Positions 1 to 7,349 are shown, counted from the first letter of the stretch. The stretch: DNA of 32,507 bases from SZAS-3 sp964386785 (GCA_964386785.1 CAYLUD010000013.1:1-32507); one strand, 5' to 3'. Numbers and translations: made by a program. Notes: a model not told the origin generated them from the letters alone.

Positions 1-158
1 CAATGAAATGGATCTTTCAACTTTTTGAAGGGGTGCACCTGCTGATACACAGAACTTCTTCGAGTATTCAAGAAAGAGTACTTAATATGAATAAGGTTAG
101 ATATCAAGTGCTTAGCGTTCTTGGAGAGGAATTTGAAAAAATCTATTCGGCGGCTTAG
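1..158 (+). pseudogene. C-terminal fragment of a DDE transposase (IS4/IS1634-like), 5' end outside window
   Basis: An open frame enters from the left edge (codons in phase with base 3) and stops at a TAG at 156-158, giving about 51 residues. It begins MKWIFQLFEG and ends LSVLGEEFEKIYSAA. The combination of a W-I-F-Q-x-F-E-G block, a V-L-N-[ML]-N segment and a final L-L/V-L-G-x-E-x-x-x-I-Y reads like the extreme C-terminus of IS4/IS1634-type transposases, as far as I recall that family. Only the tail is visible, so it may be an intact element lying mostly outside the window or a remnant. No terminal inverted repeat was recognised in the 84 bases before the next gene. The assignment is a memory-based family resemblance and is moderately uncertain. 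Confidence 0.45.
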
Positions 159-242
159 AGGTTGCGGAATATGGGATTTATATTAAACGAATGAATAGAC
201 TAGATAAATTCAGATTCAAGATCCTGCCATTAGGAAGAAATT

Positions 243-1157
243 ATGAACCTTGAGATAAGGCAGAATAAGCTATCAGATGAAATTAAGAGGAAAATTTTTC
301 AGGGATTTGCGCGCCAAGCAATCACACCCAAGGAGATCGATGGGCTTAACGAAGACCCCATCTCTTTTGAGATTGTCAATGCCGCAGAGTTTGTGGGAGC
401 CATCGTTGTCCAGCTGTTCTGGAATCAGCTTCATATCAAATATCTTTTCGTAGCAGAAAACTACCGAGGTCAAGGCCTGGCTCGTCAACTTATAGATCAT
501 GCATTGGAGTTCGGGAAAAAACGTGGGTGTCAGTTTGCCTTTGTGGAAACCATGAGCTTCCAAGCTCCCGATTTTTATCAAAAAATGGGCTTTGTGATTG
601 AATTTTCAAGGCCTGGATATGCAGAGAATACGACGTTTCACTATCTCAAAAAGTCTTTAGATGAAACATTAAAAAAAATCACGAGAACTGGGGTCTATGG
701 GGTTGTCGTGGATGAGGGAAAGTTGTTGGTTATAAGGCAAAAGCGCGGCCCTTATGCGGGTAAGTTTGACCTGCCGGGTGGGGGAATGGAATTTGGAGAA
801 TCAGCAGAACAAACCCTGCGGCGGGAATTTGTTGAAGAAGTGGCGATGGAATTTGATTCTATGCACCTAATAGATAATTTGACTGCAACAATCGATGTTC
901 CAAGCTCCCCATCCAATGAGCCTTACGTGTTTCATCAAATCGGGATGATGTATCGAGTCAATGGCTATCGATTGATTAAAAATGCACAACAAGGGGACTT
1001 GCAGCACGTTTGGATTGAGCCTGAGGCCCTTTCGTCTGAAAAATGTTCTCAGCTTATTTGGAAACTTTTGAAAAGCAATGCTTTAAGTTATAGTAATATT
1101 GAAAGTTTAGGTGAATTATATCCAGGAACCTATACCAGTAATGAATTTTTAAATTGA
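243..1157 (+). CDS. GNAT acetyltransferase-Nudix hydrolase fusion protein
   Basis: A 304-residue two-domain enzyme. The N-terminal half (about residues 1-135) is a GNAT fold: the acetyl-CoA binding segment reads VAENYRGQGLARQLIDHAL and a late FYQKMGF motif is typical of the family. The C-terminal half (about 145-290) is a Nudix domain with the box GGGMEFGE followed by LRREFVEEVA, keeping the catalytic REFVEE glutamates, although the usual Gly after the EE pair is Ala. Nudix enzymes hydrolyse nucleoside diphosphate derivatives; the substrate of neither half can be told. The start is supported by an AGGAAG ribosome site just upstream of ATG 243. It lies right after a transposase tail and before a broken gene, so it is in an accessory segment and may be horizontally acquired. 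A two-step role on one metabolite is inference. Confidence 0.85.
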   Translation: MNLEIRQNKLSDEIKRKIFQGFARQAITPKEIDGLNEDPISFEIVNAAEFVGAIVVQLFWNQLHIKYLFVAENYRGQGLARQLIDHALEFGKKRGCQFAFVETMSFQAPDFYQKMGFVIEFSRPGYAENTTFHYLKKSLDETLKKITRTGVYGVVVDEGKLLVIRQKRGPYAGKFDLPGGGMEFGESAEQTLRREFVEEVAMEFDSMHLIDNLTATIDVPSSPSNEPYVFHQIGMMYRVNGYRLIKNAQQGDLQHVWIEPEALSSEKCSQLIWKLLKSNALSYSNIESLGELYPGTYTSNEFLN

Positions 1158-1197
1158 TGGCCTGGTAGACTGTCTTATTTTTAATGGGAAGGATAGG

Positions 1198-1546
1198 ATG
1201 ACAAAAAGAAGATTCAAACGACTGGCTGCTGATGGTTTTTTTTTCAGAGGAAGAGGGCTACGAGGAATTTTGCCAAAAACACCTCTGCGAGGACGAAAAG
1301 GTGGCTTATGTCCGTAAAATCGCTCAGGCTATCAATAAGACAGAATCTCAATTTATCAATTCAGCCGTGTCCAGCGATGCCGGATTCCTAACGGCCTTCA
1401 ATAAGTCTTGTAGACTCAGCCTAGGGGCTACTTGGCAGCAGGCGGCATCGACAAGGAAAAGAAAGGAATTAGTTTGCAAACGATGGGTCTTAGGGGCTTT
1501 TGAGTCGTTCTATGAAAGTCTGATAATGGTAATTATGTTGCGTTAG
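1198..1546 (+). pseudogene. small unrecognised gene broken (or slipping) at a T9 run
   Basis: ATG 1198 has a good purine-rich ribosome site (GGGAAGGATAGG) directly upstream and opens MTKRRFKRLAADGFFF, but this frame stops after about 39 codons. The frame that stays open for 104 codons begins at ATG 1232, which has no ribosome site and lies just before a run of nine T (1236-1244). Removing a single T joins the two frames into one protein of about 115 residues (MTKRRFKRLAADGFFSEEEG onwards). Either the gene is frameshifted, or it is decoded through slippage at T9, or the run length is an assembly error. The product is not recognised; the C-terminal end (FYESLIMVIMLR) looks arbitrary, so a further truncation is possible. 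Confidence 0.4.
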
Positions 1547-1751
1547 ACCTGTTTTTTCGGTTACGGAACTTGAAAGCTTCTCCCAGTCTTTTATCTCTAA
1601 TTCTGGGCTGGCGCACGACTTTAGCTCCACTATCCCAGCTCTCATCATCCGTTTGAAAAATCGAAACTCAGGATGAAAGGAAAAAATAGTTTTGAAAAAA
1701 TGCGAATATGATACAAGAAAGACGTATACACTTTTTCTAAGGAAGGTGAAA
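1547..1751 (+). other. intergenic stretch, no supported gene
   Basis: Between the broken small gene and the DUF378 gene. A minus-strand frame is open across 1490-1861 but it runs antisense through the DUF378 gene, has no recognisable motif and no convincing start. I see no RNA gene here. Together with the preceding 400 bases it forms about 0.6 kb that is largely decayed sequence. Confidence 0.4.
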
Positions 1752-1973
1752 ATGAAAGTCTTGGATATCATTGCTCGGATCTTTGTATTTGTTGGCGGTT
1801 TGAATTGGGGCCTGATTGGCTTTTTTGATTTCAACCTAGTCAACGCAATCTTCTCGAACATGTCTCTTGAAAAGATTATCTATGATCTCGTAGGTATTAG
1901 TGCTATTTATTTACTTTGTCGCTGTAAAAAAATATGCGGCAAGTGTTCCGATCATAAATCTTGCTCGTCATAA
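1752..1973 (+). CDS. DUF378 (YuzA-like) small membrane protein
   Basis: A 73-residue protein starting MKVLDIIARIF. The segment VFVGGLNWGLIGFFDFNLV is the hallmark of DUF378 proteins (two membrane helices joined around the G-x-N-W-G-L-x-G block). Helix one is about residues 5-25 and helix two about 45-58. The tail after residue 57 is unusually rich in Cys and Lys (CRCKKICGKCSDHKSCSS), which is not a standard family feature and could bind metal or be oxidised. ATG 1752 is preferred over the upstream ATG 1692 because AAGGAAGGTG lies just before it and the homology begins there. The biochemical role of DUF378 is unknown. A strong hairpin follows 20 bases after the stop. Confidence 0.8.
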   Translation: MKVLDIIARIFVFVGGLNWGLIGFFDFNLVNAIFSNMSLEKIIYDLVGISAIYLLCRCKKICGKCSDHKSCSS

Positions 1974-1993
1974 TTTGACTGTGAGATCATAAC

Positions 1994-2022
1994 TTAGGCA
2001 ACCTCGTTCTGAGGTTGCCTAA
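1994..2022 (+). terminator. 12-bp hairpin after the DUF378 gene
   Basis: The arms TTAGGCAACCTC and GAGGTTGCCTAA pair perfectly around a GTTCT loop. It sits 20 bases after the DUF378 stop and 38 bases before the next start. The bases after the stem (AAGAACATTCTATTG) are only weakly T-rich, so intrinsic termination is likely but not certain. Confidence 0.65.
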
Positions 2023-2059
2023 AAGAACATTCTATTGTTGATATTTCACGGAGGAGCTC

Positions 2060-2812
2060 ATGTCTATCTGTTTATTTCTTTGTATTTTTCAAACTCTTTT
2101 TCATCCAAAACCGGTCCCTGTTACCGATTCCCTACACTGCATAGAAGGTACATGTCGTCCAGCACTGGAACAACTCGTGACCTCAATAGAACGTTTGTAT
2201 GACACGCCAAAAGGATCCACGGAACATCGATTCGGGGAAAACCTATCTCAAAAAGAACACGCATTACAAACTGCAGAATTGGCTTTCTATCAAGCAGCAA
2301 CCCAGCGCCATATGATAGTAGCAGCTTTGCTTCATGACATTGGACAGCTGCTAGTGGATGAATGTGATCCATCTTATCGGATTTTTGACCAAGTAGGATC
2401 TGCGTTTTTAGCAAAAATTTGGGGGCCTAGGGTAGCGATACCAATTTTGCATTCTATTGAAGCTAAGCGTTTTTTAGTGTCTACAGATCCAGGATATGTT
2501 GGGCGTCTATCTGAAGCCAAGCAAAATTCCTTGTCTGCTCAGGGAGGAGCTTTGTTACAGGGATCTTCAGAGTACGCCTCTTTTGTTAAGTCTGCCGATG
2601 TATTAGATGCCTTAGCTCTTCGTAGATGGGACGATCAAGCAATCCTTGTTGGTAAAAAAACAAAACAATTTTCAGATTTTCACTCCATTCTTGTTGATGA
2701 AGCTCTTTATTATCTTGCTACTCTTTATCCTAAATACTCACCAGAAGAACTCGCTGTTTGGATTGAAGAGGCGGATGAATATGTGCTAAATGCTCTTTCT
2801 TATGATGAGTAG
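2060..2812 (+). CDS. PhnZ-like HD-domain protein (mixed-valent di-iron oxygenase family)
   Basis: A 250-residue protein of the HD superfamily branch that includes PhnZ and TmpB, which oxidatively cleave organophosphonates using two irons. Visible landmarks in order: F-G-E (58-60), S-Q-K-E-H with His67, the LLHDIG motif with His92-Asp93, the I-L-H-x-x-E-A-K-R block with His131, DPGYVGRLSEAKQNSLSAQGG and DALALRRWDD, the last two being close to the family's signatures. One expected ligand appears lost: where family members have a His before E-x-x-G-A, this protein reads I-F-D-Q-V-G-S (Phe109). The N-terminus is about 30 residues longer than usual and starts with a hydrophobic stretch. ATG 2060 has a strong GGAGGAG site. 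The 3' end overlaps metQ tail-to-tail by 13 bases. Substrate unknown; activity uncertain. Confidence 0.75.
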   Translation: MSICLFLCIFQTLFHPKPVPVTDSLHCIEGTCRPALEQLVTSIERLYDTPKGSTEHRFGENLSQKEHALQTAELAFYQAATQRHMIVAALLHDIGQLLVDECDPSYRIFDQVGSAFLAKIWGPRVAIPILHSIEAKRFLVSTDPGYVGRLSEAKQNSLSAQGGALLQGSSEYASFVKSADVLDALALRRWDDQAILVGKKTKQFSDFHSILVDEALYYLATLYPKYSPEELAVWIEEADEYVLNALSYDE

Positions 2813-3621
2813 TCCAGTAATACAAAACTATTTCCGTACATTTTTTCTAGATATTGATGCATTTTTTCAGAATGCATCCATGTGCAAAGAGAATCCCAAT
2901 CTGGTCGTGTATCCCCTTTGCGTACAACAATTACGTTAGCATAGCGTAGATCTGGATCTTCTTGGATCAGAGCATCTCTCGGCAGTAGATCGACTTGATA
3001 GGCAAAGTTTGCTGGGATAACAGCTAATGTTACGTCTGATAATACCCTAGGCAACATGGCTGCATCTACTGTTTTCAGTATGCAACAAAATTCATTCTCT
3101 ACCACATCTTCCTTAGAATAAATAGATCCATCGGGTTTCTCGACCAATCTAATGATTCGAGCTTTTTGTAGTAGTAGTAATGCCCTACTTTCATTTGTGG
3201 GGTCCGATGGTATCGCGATGACAGATCTTGGGGTTAAAGAACGCAGATCGTGTATTTTTTTAGAATAAATCCCCATAGGTTCTACGTGAACACGGTTCAA
3301 TATGGAAAGATCCCATCCGGATGCCTCCATTTGTTGACGCAGAAATGGCTCATGCTGAAAAAAATTAGCGTCTACTTGTTTTTCTGCCAACAAACGATTA
3401 GGCAGCATATAATCATCAACTTGCACAATTTTTAGAGTGATCCCCTCTCGTTCTAAATCCCCGCGAATTTGCTCTAACATTTCAGCGTGAGGTGTGGATG
3501 AAGCGGCAATCCGAATCTCGTGTTCCTTCTGTTTTTGTGAGGAAAAACAGGAAGCCATAGCTAGAAGAAGCGCCAGACTAATGGAATGATTGCGTACAGA
3601 TCGAATCGTCAATTGATACAT
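2800..3621 (-). CDS. metQ: methionine ABC transporter substrate-binding lipoprotein
   Basis: A 273-residue protein of the NlpA/MetQ family, which binds L- or D-methionine outside the inner membrane and delivers it to MetI. It begins with a positively charged lipoprotein signal ending in a lipobox-like A-M-A-S-C at about residues 21-25, so Cys25 is the probable lipidation site. Family landmarks include VDANFFQHEPFL, the IAIPSDPTNESRALLLLQKA block and the closing VIVVRKGD segment. It is the last gene of metN-metI-metQ, starting 3 bases after metI. Its 3' end overlaps the convergent PhnZ-like gene by 13 bases. Other small hydrophobic amino acids as ligand cannot be excluded. Confidence 0.9.
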   Translation of the reverse strand: MYQLTIRSVRNHSISLALLLAMASCFSSQKQKEHEIRIAASSTPHAEMLEQIRGDLEREGITLKIVQVDDYMLPNRLLAEKQVDANFFQHEPFLRQQMEASGWDLSILNRVHVEPMGIYSKKIHDLRSLTPRSVIAIPSDPTNESRALLLLQKARIIRLVEKPDGSIYSKEDVVENEFCCILKTVDAAMLPRVLSDVTLAVIPANFAYQVDLLPRDALIQEDPDLRYANVIVVRKGDTRPDWDSLCTWMHSEKMHQYLEKMYGNSFVLLDYSS

Positions 3622-3624
3622 GAT

Positions 3625-4302
3625 TTATCCCTTGTTGATACCTCGTTGAGCTAGAATTTTTCGTTCTAACAGAATTCCCATCCATTGGAATACCTCTACC
3701 AGAATCAAAAGAGCTACTACTGTGGCTAGCATCATGCTCGAATCAAATTTTTGATACCCATATTGAATGGCTAACGCGCCGAGCCCCCCACCCCCTACGA
3801 GTCCGGCTAAAGCACTGTAATTGATGATAGTAACAATCAACAAAAATGTAATGCGAATCAGACCTGGCAGTGCTTCAGGAAGCAAAACCCTACCGATGAT
3901 TTGTGGAATTGAGGATCCCATCATGACTGCGCTGGTGATGATAGAGGGATCTACTTCTGCAAAAATCGACTCAATCAGACGAGCGTAGAAGGGAATGCTG
4001 CCTAAGGCTAATGGCACGATGGCCGCCGTTGTGCCAATACTGGTTCCAAGAATACATCGTGTTAAAGGAATTACTGCCACAATGAGAATCGCGAAGGGAA
4101 TAGAGCGCCCTATATTCACGCAAAAACTAAGCATACCATATAGCATGGTGGATGGGGATAGTCCTCCCTTCCTAGTGAGGTATAGAATAAAACCCAATGG
4201 AAATCCTAAAGCCACGGCACAAAGGGTCGTAATCCCCACCATATAGAGCGTTTCTCCTGTGGCGCCCACGATGAGCTCTACCATACGATGCCAATCCATC
4301 AT
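3625..4302 (-). CDS. metI: methionine ABC transporter permease
   Basis: A 225-residue integral membrane protein with about five hydrophobic helices, typical of MetI. The EAA-type coupling region for the ATPase reads VLLPEALPGLIRI and is followed by YSALAGLVGGGGLGALA, a strong family signature. The start ATG overlaps the metN stop by four bases (ATGA), and metQ follows three bases after its stop, so the three genes should be co-translated. Role: import channel for methionine in the inner membrane, which fits a parasite that depends on host amino acids. Confidence 0.93.
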   Translation of the reverse strand: MMDWHRMVELIVGATGETLYMVGITTLCAVALGFPLGFILYLTRKGGLSPSTMLYGMLSFCVNIGRSIPFAILIVAVIPLTRCILGTSIGTTAAIVPLALGSIPFYARLIESIFAEVDPSIITSAVMMGSSIPQIIGRVLLPEALPGLIRITFLLIVTIINYSALAGLVGGGGLGALAIQYGYQKFDSSMMLATVVALLILVEVFQWMGILLERKILAQRGINKG

Positions 4303-5297
4303 AGATCGATCTCCTCAATTAGAATGCCCGCTTGCCCCAAAAAGTGTAGAGCCTGCTGCACAGGCTGCAGGTCCCCTGCTAGTTCAACTAATAGATTTCC
4401 TACGGCTCCTTCTAATAAAACATCAATAGACCCAAGCAAAATATTCGCTTGAACATCAAACTCTTTCACAACCTGAGAAATAAGTCCTTTTCCTACAATA
4501 GAGGGAGGGAATCGCAAAAGAAACCGCCGAGCCTGCTTCCGGTCTGGATAAGAATAGGCGGGATTTGGATGAGCTGAATGCGAGAGAAAGACCTTGGTAA
4601 CCGCATGAGTTGGATGCGTACAGATATCCAAGGTACGACCCTCTTCTACAATTACCCCCCGATCTAAGACTGCCACGCGATGGCATAACTGTTTGATGAC
4701 ATCCATTTCGTGCGTAATGATCACAAAAGTTTTGCGAAGCTCTCGCTGTAGTGTACGCAATAGCGCTAACAGCGACTCCGTGCTCTCCGGGTCTAGAGCG
4801 GAGGTGGGCTCATCAAGAATGAATAAAGCGGGATTTAAGGCTAAGGCTCGCGCGATAGCAACACGTTGCCGTTGCCCACCACTGAGTTCCGCAGGATAGC
4901 GGCAGCCATATTCTGCTAGACCCACCCAAGATAAGAGCTCTAGTGGGTTTCCCTGTTGGTTCGCTATTTCCATAGGGTATCGCACATTTTCTAAAGCAGT
5001 ACGACTAGAAAAAAGCGGATACTGCTGTACAACTAGTCCTATCGAGCGACGTAGACGGCGTAGTGCAGCTCCTTTTAGAGAACTCAAAGAGAGTCCTTGA
5101 TAGAAAATCTCCCCCCGATCTATTGGAAGCATGCCCATTAATAACTGAAGCAGTGTGCTTTTCCCCGCTCCACTCTTCCCGATGAGTCCATACGTCTCTC
5201 CTGAATAAACGGAAAAGGAGACATCGTCTAGCACGCTGGACAGACCGATTCTTTTAGAAAGATTCGTAACGCATAGGATGGCCTGTTCTAGGGACAT
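4299..5297 (-). CDS. metN: methionine ABC transporter ATP-binding protein with NIL domain
   Basis: A 332-residue ATPase. Walker A is GKSGAGKSTLL, the signature motif LSGGQRQRVAIARA, Walker B LFILDEPTSALD, and the switch His lies in ITHEMDVI. After about residue 255 comes a C-terminal ferredoxin-like NIL domain (from about VVKEFDVQANILLG to the end), the domain by which E. coli MetNI is inhibited when methionine accumulates; this supports MetN over other NlpA-linked ATPases. First gene of the operon; AGGAG precedes the ATG. The operon is divergent from the Inc-like gene and shares its 98-base upstream region. No S-box/SAM riboswitch or Met-box was recognised in that short interval. Confidence 0.93.
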   Translation of the reverse strand: MSLEQAILCVTNLSKRIGLSSVLDDVSFSVYSGETYGLIGKSGAGKSTLLQLLMGMLPIDRGEIFYQGLSLSSLKGAALRRLRRSIGLVVQQYPLFSSRTALENVRYPMEIANQQGNPLELLSWVGLAEYGCRYPAELSGGQRQRVAIARALALNPALFILDEPTSALDPESTESLLALLRTLQRELRKTFVIITHEMDVIKQLCHRVAVLDRGVIVEEGRTLDICTHPTHAVTKVFLSHSAHPNPAYSYPDRKQARRFLLRFPPSIVGKGLISQVVKEFDVQANILLGSIDVLLEGAVGNLLVELAGDLQPVQQALHFLGQAGILIEEIDL

Positions 5298-5395
5298 GGC
5301 TCCTAGGATAAGATGTTTTCTATTTTTTTAATATCGTAGAATCGATATGAAGTAGACGGTTATTTTTTTAATTATGAACTAAGGAGCTTTGCCCG
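5298..5395. promoter_or_regulatory. divergent promoter region between metN and the Inc-like gene
   Basis: Ninety-eight AT-rich bases separate two genes reading away from each other, so both promoters should lie here. A 12-base direct repeat, TATTTTTTTAAT, occurs at 5321-5332 and 5361-5372, exactly 40 bases apart. The copy nearer the Inc-like gene is followed by TAATTATG, a possible -10-like element, but no convincing -35/-10 pair can be named. AAGGAG at 5381-5386 is the ribosome site for the plus-strand gene. Confidence 0.5.
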
Positions 5396-6100
5396 ATGGC
5401 TGCTACACCAGCTTCCTACTGTGGATATTCTCGTTATGTTGCGATGCTCCCATGTGCGGTAGCTGTTATCGCAAGCCTCATTGGTTTTGTAGTCGCCTTT
5501 TATTTCAAGCAGCCCTATTTTGCTCTTCCTGCTGGACTAGGAACCTGTGCTTCCTTGTATTGCACCTATCACATGTGGAATGCAAAAAGTTGGCAAGAAC
5601 AACTTGATACCACAAGGGCCTTAAACACGGTTTTCAACAAGCAGGTCAATAACTTAACACAAGAAGTAGATAGGCTTAATAAAGAAAACGAAGGATTGAG
5701 TAAAACAAGCAAAGCATTAAGTGATATAAGCACGCTCTTAACTACAGTAAGCAATTCTTTTGCTACCCAACTGGAGCAATTCAATCAATCCAATACAACT
5801 AATCAAGATCTCACACGCTTAATATCGGAGACCTTGCAGGAAGCAAGGATCTTAATTGCATCTATTCCATTCGTAAATTTAACCTCTCAATCTCAGGAAC
5901 TAAAAAATCAAAATGCGATCTTGGCGCTCACGAATGCAGAACTTAAGGAATCTGTAGATACACTAAGGAATCTTCTCAACACTGCTTCTATGCATATTTC
6001 TAGCCTACAAGTAACTGATGAAAATTTTAAAACATATCTCGAGCCGTTGCAGGGCCTCTTTGCGAACACACGTCAGTGCAACCCTCTTTCCCTCGAGTGA
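5396..6100 (+). CDS. Inc-like inclusion membrane protein, bilobed hydrophobic domain plus coiled coil
   Basis: A 234-residue protein with two adjacent hydrophobic segments near the N-terminus (about 14-37 and 41-60) separated by a very short turn, the bilobed hydrophobic motif that defines chlamydial Inc proteins. There is no cleavable signal; the N-terminal residues MAATPASYCG fit a type III secretion start. From about 68 to 200 the protein is polar and heptad-like (for example VDRLNKENEGLSK and LKNQNAILALTNAELKESVD), predicting coiled coils facing the host cytosol as in IncA-type proteins. ATG 5396 follows AAGGAG by nine bases. The last codons overlap, antisense, a decayed IS30 transposase, so the present C-terminus may have been reshaped by that insertion. 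The specific host partner cannot be inferred. Confidence 0.75.
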   Translation: MAATPASYCGYSRYVAMLPCAVAVIASLIGFVVAFYFKQPYFALPAGLGTCASLYCTYHMWNAKSWQEQLDTTRALNTVFNKQVNNLTQEVDRLNKENEGLSKTSKALSDISTLLTTVSNSFATQLEQFNQSNTTNQDLTRLISETLQEARILIASIPFVNLTSQSQELKNQNAILALTNAELKESVDTLRNLLNTASMHISSLQVTDENFKTYLEPLQGLFANTRQCNPLSLE

Positions 6101-6270
6101 TCAGGTGTTGCAAAGTATATTCCTGCTTCTAAGGGTTTTCCAATTCGTTGATGATTAGCAAATTCCTTTCGATGTACTTCACCGTATAGAGTCTTAAAAA
6201 TTCTTTATAGGTCTTCAAAGCCATTTCCTTAGTAGGCGAGAGAAGTACATCTCATAGGTCATGCCCTTGG
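6073..6270 (-). pseudogene. decayed IS30-family transposase fragment
   Basis: Read on the minus strand, 6192 down to 6073 gives K-T-L-Y-G-E-V-H-R-K-E-F-A-N-H-Q, then LEAGIYFATPDHSRERGL, then a stop. This tracks the IS30 catalytic core in order: K-T-[LI]-x-x-D-N-G-K-E-F-A, F-A-x-P-Y-x-S-W-E-R-G. The first catalytic D-N-G has become E-V-H-R, Tyr-x-x-Trp has become Asp-x-x-Arg, and a stop codon lies just upstream. In an adjacent frame, 6192-6250 yields PTKEMALKTYKEF, probably the preceding stretch after a frameshift. It is therefore inactive. It overlaps the final nine codons of the Inc-like gene. Confidence 0.55.
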
Positions 6271-6623
6271 CGTGAGGTTGTACGCTTTTGGGCATCTTAT
6301 CGAGCATTGGCTGTCGTGTGCACCAGCAACGCTGATGACGACATATTGGAAATTCCTCTTCAAGAGCAGCTCAAAAACCAAGAGCCCCCTCGCTGATTGC
6401 TAGAGAGGGGGCTATGACTAGTCCTCTCAACTGTACATTCTGTAGAAATTCCTTCCATGAAAGCTTACTTTTTCTGACTCCATCATGGATCCCAATCAGC
6501 CCATATGCCCAGAGATATACGTACTGGCTTGTCGTGAAATCCCTCTTAAGCCAATCTTTGTATTCTTGCTCTTATTGAATGGCCCCTTTCCATCTACTAG
6601 AGCTTCTGATACTATCTCCTAGC
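6271..6623. other. non-coding interval before the methyltransferase operon
   Basis: About 350 bases with no supported gene on either strand. It contains a strong GC hairpin (listed separately) and short open frames without ribosome sites. An upstream in-frame ATG at 6579 could extend the next gene by 15 residues but is not favoured. Some of this may be further decayed insertion-sequence DNA, but I could not recognise more transposase motifs. Confidence 0.4.
6383..6413 (-). terminator. GC-rich hairpin, probable intrinsic terminator
   Basis: AGCCCCCTC pairs perfectly with GAGGGGGCT over a 13-base loop. On the minus strand it is followed by CTTGGTTTTTG, a usable T-tract; on the plus strand the following bases are not T-rich. 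No intact minus-strand gene ends here, so it may be left over from the lost insertion sequence or may serve the plus-strand Inc-like transcript. Confidence 0.55.
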
Positions 6624-7349
6624 ATGACCTCTTGGGAAGATGTAGGAGAATGGTACGGCAATCTTGTTGGAAAAGAGGGACATTACTATCACCAACACGT
6701 CATCATTCCTAAATTATTGTCTCTTCTTTCCCTACGGACAGGAGATCATCTGGTTGATTTGGGGTGTGGACAAGGCATCCTAGCAAGGCACCTTCCCAAG
6801 GGAATCCTGTACCAAGGGATCGATGCATCCCCTTCTCTTATTCAACAGGCCCCTAAGGGTAAAGGGCGAGAATACTTAGTTGCCGATGTCTGCCGTCCCC
6901 TACCCTTTCCAAAATCCATATTCACACATGCCGTCTTTCTTCTTAGCCTCCAAAATATGGAAAAACCAGAACTAGCCTTACAAGAAACTGCAAAAATCTT
7001 ACAACCAGGTGCAACGCTCGTTTTAGTACTCAATCATCCCTGTTTTCGAATTCCTCGACAATCGAGCTGGGGTATAGACGAGCAAACTAAGTTGCAATAT
7101 CGTCGCATCCAACGCTACCTCAGCCCTATGCAGATCCCAATTTCCATTCGAGGACAAACAACCTACTCCTTTCATCACAGCCTTTCCGATTTTTCAAGTT
7201 TTTTACTATCTGCTGGTTACACCATTCTTCAACTAGAAGAATGGGTGTCTGATAAAATCAGTGTTGGTAGTGCTGCAAAAATGGAAAACACAGCAAGAAA
7301 AGAATTCCCCCTATTTCTTACTATAAAATGTCGTTTCGCGCATACTTAA
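6624..7349 (+). CDS. class I SAM-dependent methyltransferase (CT133-like)
   Basis: A 241-residue protein. Motif I is LVDLGCGQG, followed by YQGIDASPSLI (acidic residue binding the SAM ribose), an A-D-V motif II region and the post-motif segment LQETAKILQPGATLVLVLNHPCF. The start region TSWEDVGEWYGNLVGKEGHYYHQ is characteristic of a conserved methyltransferase group; the homology begins at Met 6624, so the 15 residues from ATG 6579 are left out. Neither start has a clear ribosome site. From memory, C. trachomatis carries a methylase (CT133) next to a YihY-like gene (CT132) and a giant membrane protein (CT131), the order seen here. The substrate is unknown. Confidence 0.8.
   Translation: MTSWEDVGEWYGNLVGKEGHYYHQHVIIPKLLSLLSLRTGDHLVDLGCGQGILARHLPKGILYQGIDASPSLIQQAPKGKGREYLVADVCRPLPFPKSIFTHAVFLLSLQNMEKPELALQETAKILQPGATLVLVLNHPCFRIPRQSSWGIDEQTKLQYRRIQRYLSPMQIPISIRGQTTYSFHHSLSDFSSFLLSAGYTILQLEEWVSDKISVGSAAKMENTARKEFPLFLTIKCRFAHT

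Noticed and set aside
1490..1861. 123-residue minus-strand open frame
   Set aside because: Runs antisense through the DUF378 gene, without recognisable motif; composition looks random.
5298..5395. SAM riboswitch or Met-box for metNIQ
   Set aside because: The interval is only 98 bases, AT-rich, and lacks the required stems or operator repeats.
6579..6623. 15-residue extension of the methyltransferase
   Set aside because: No ribosome site and the residues do not resemble the family, whose conserved start is at 6624.
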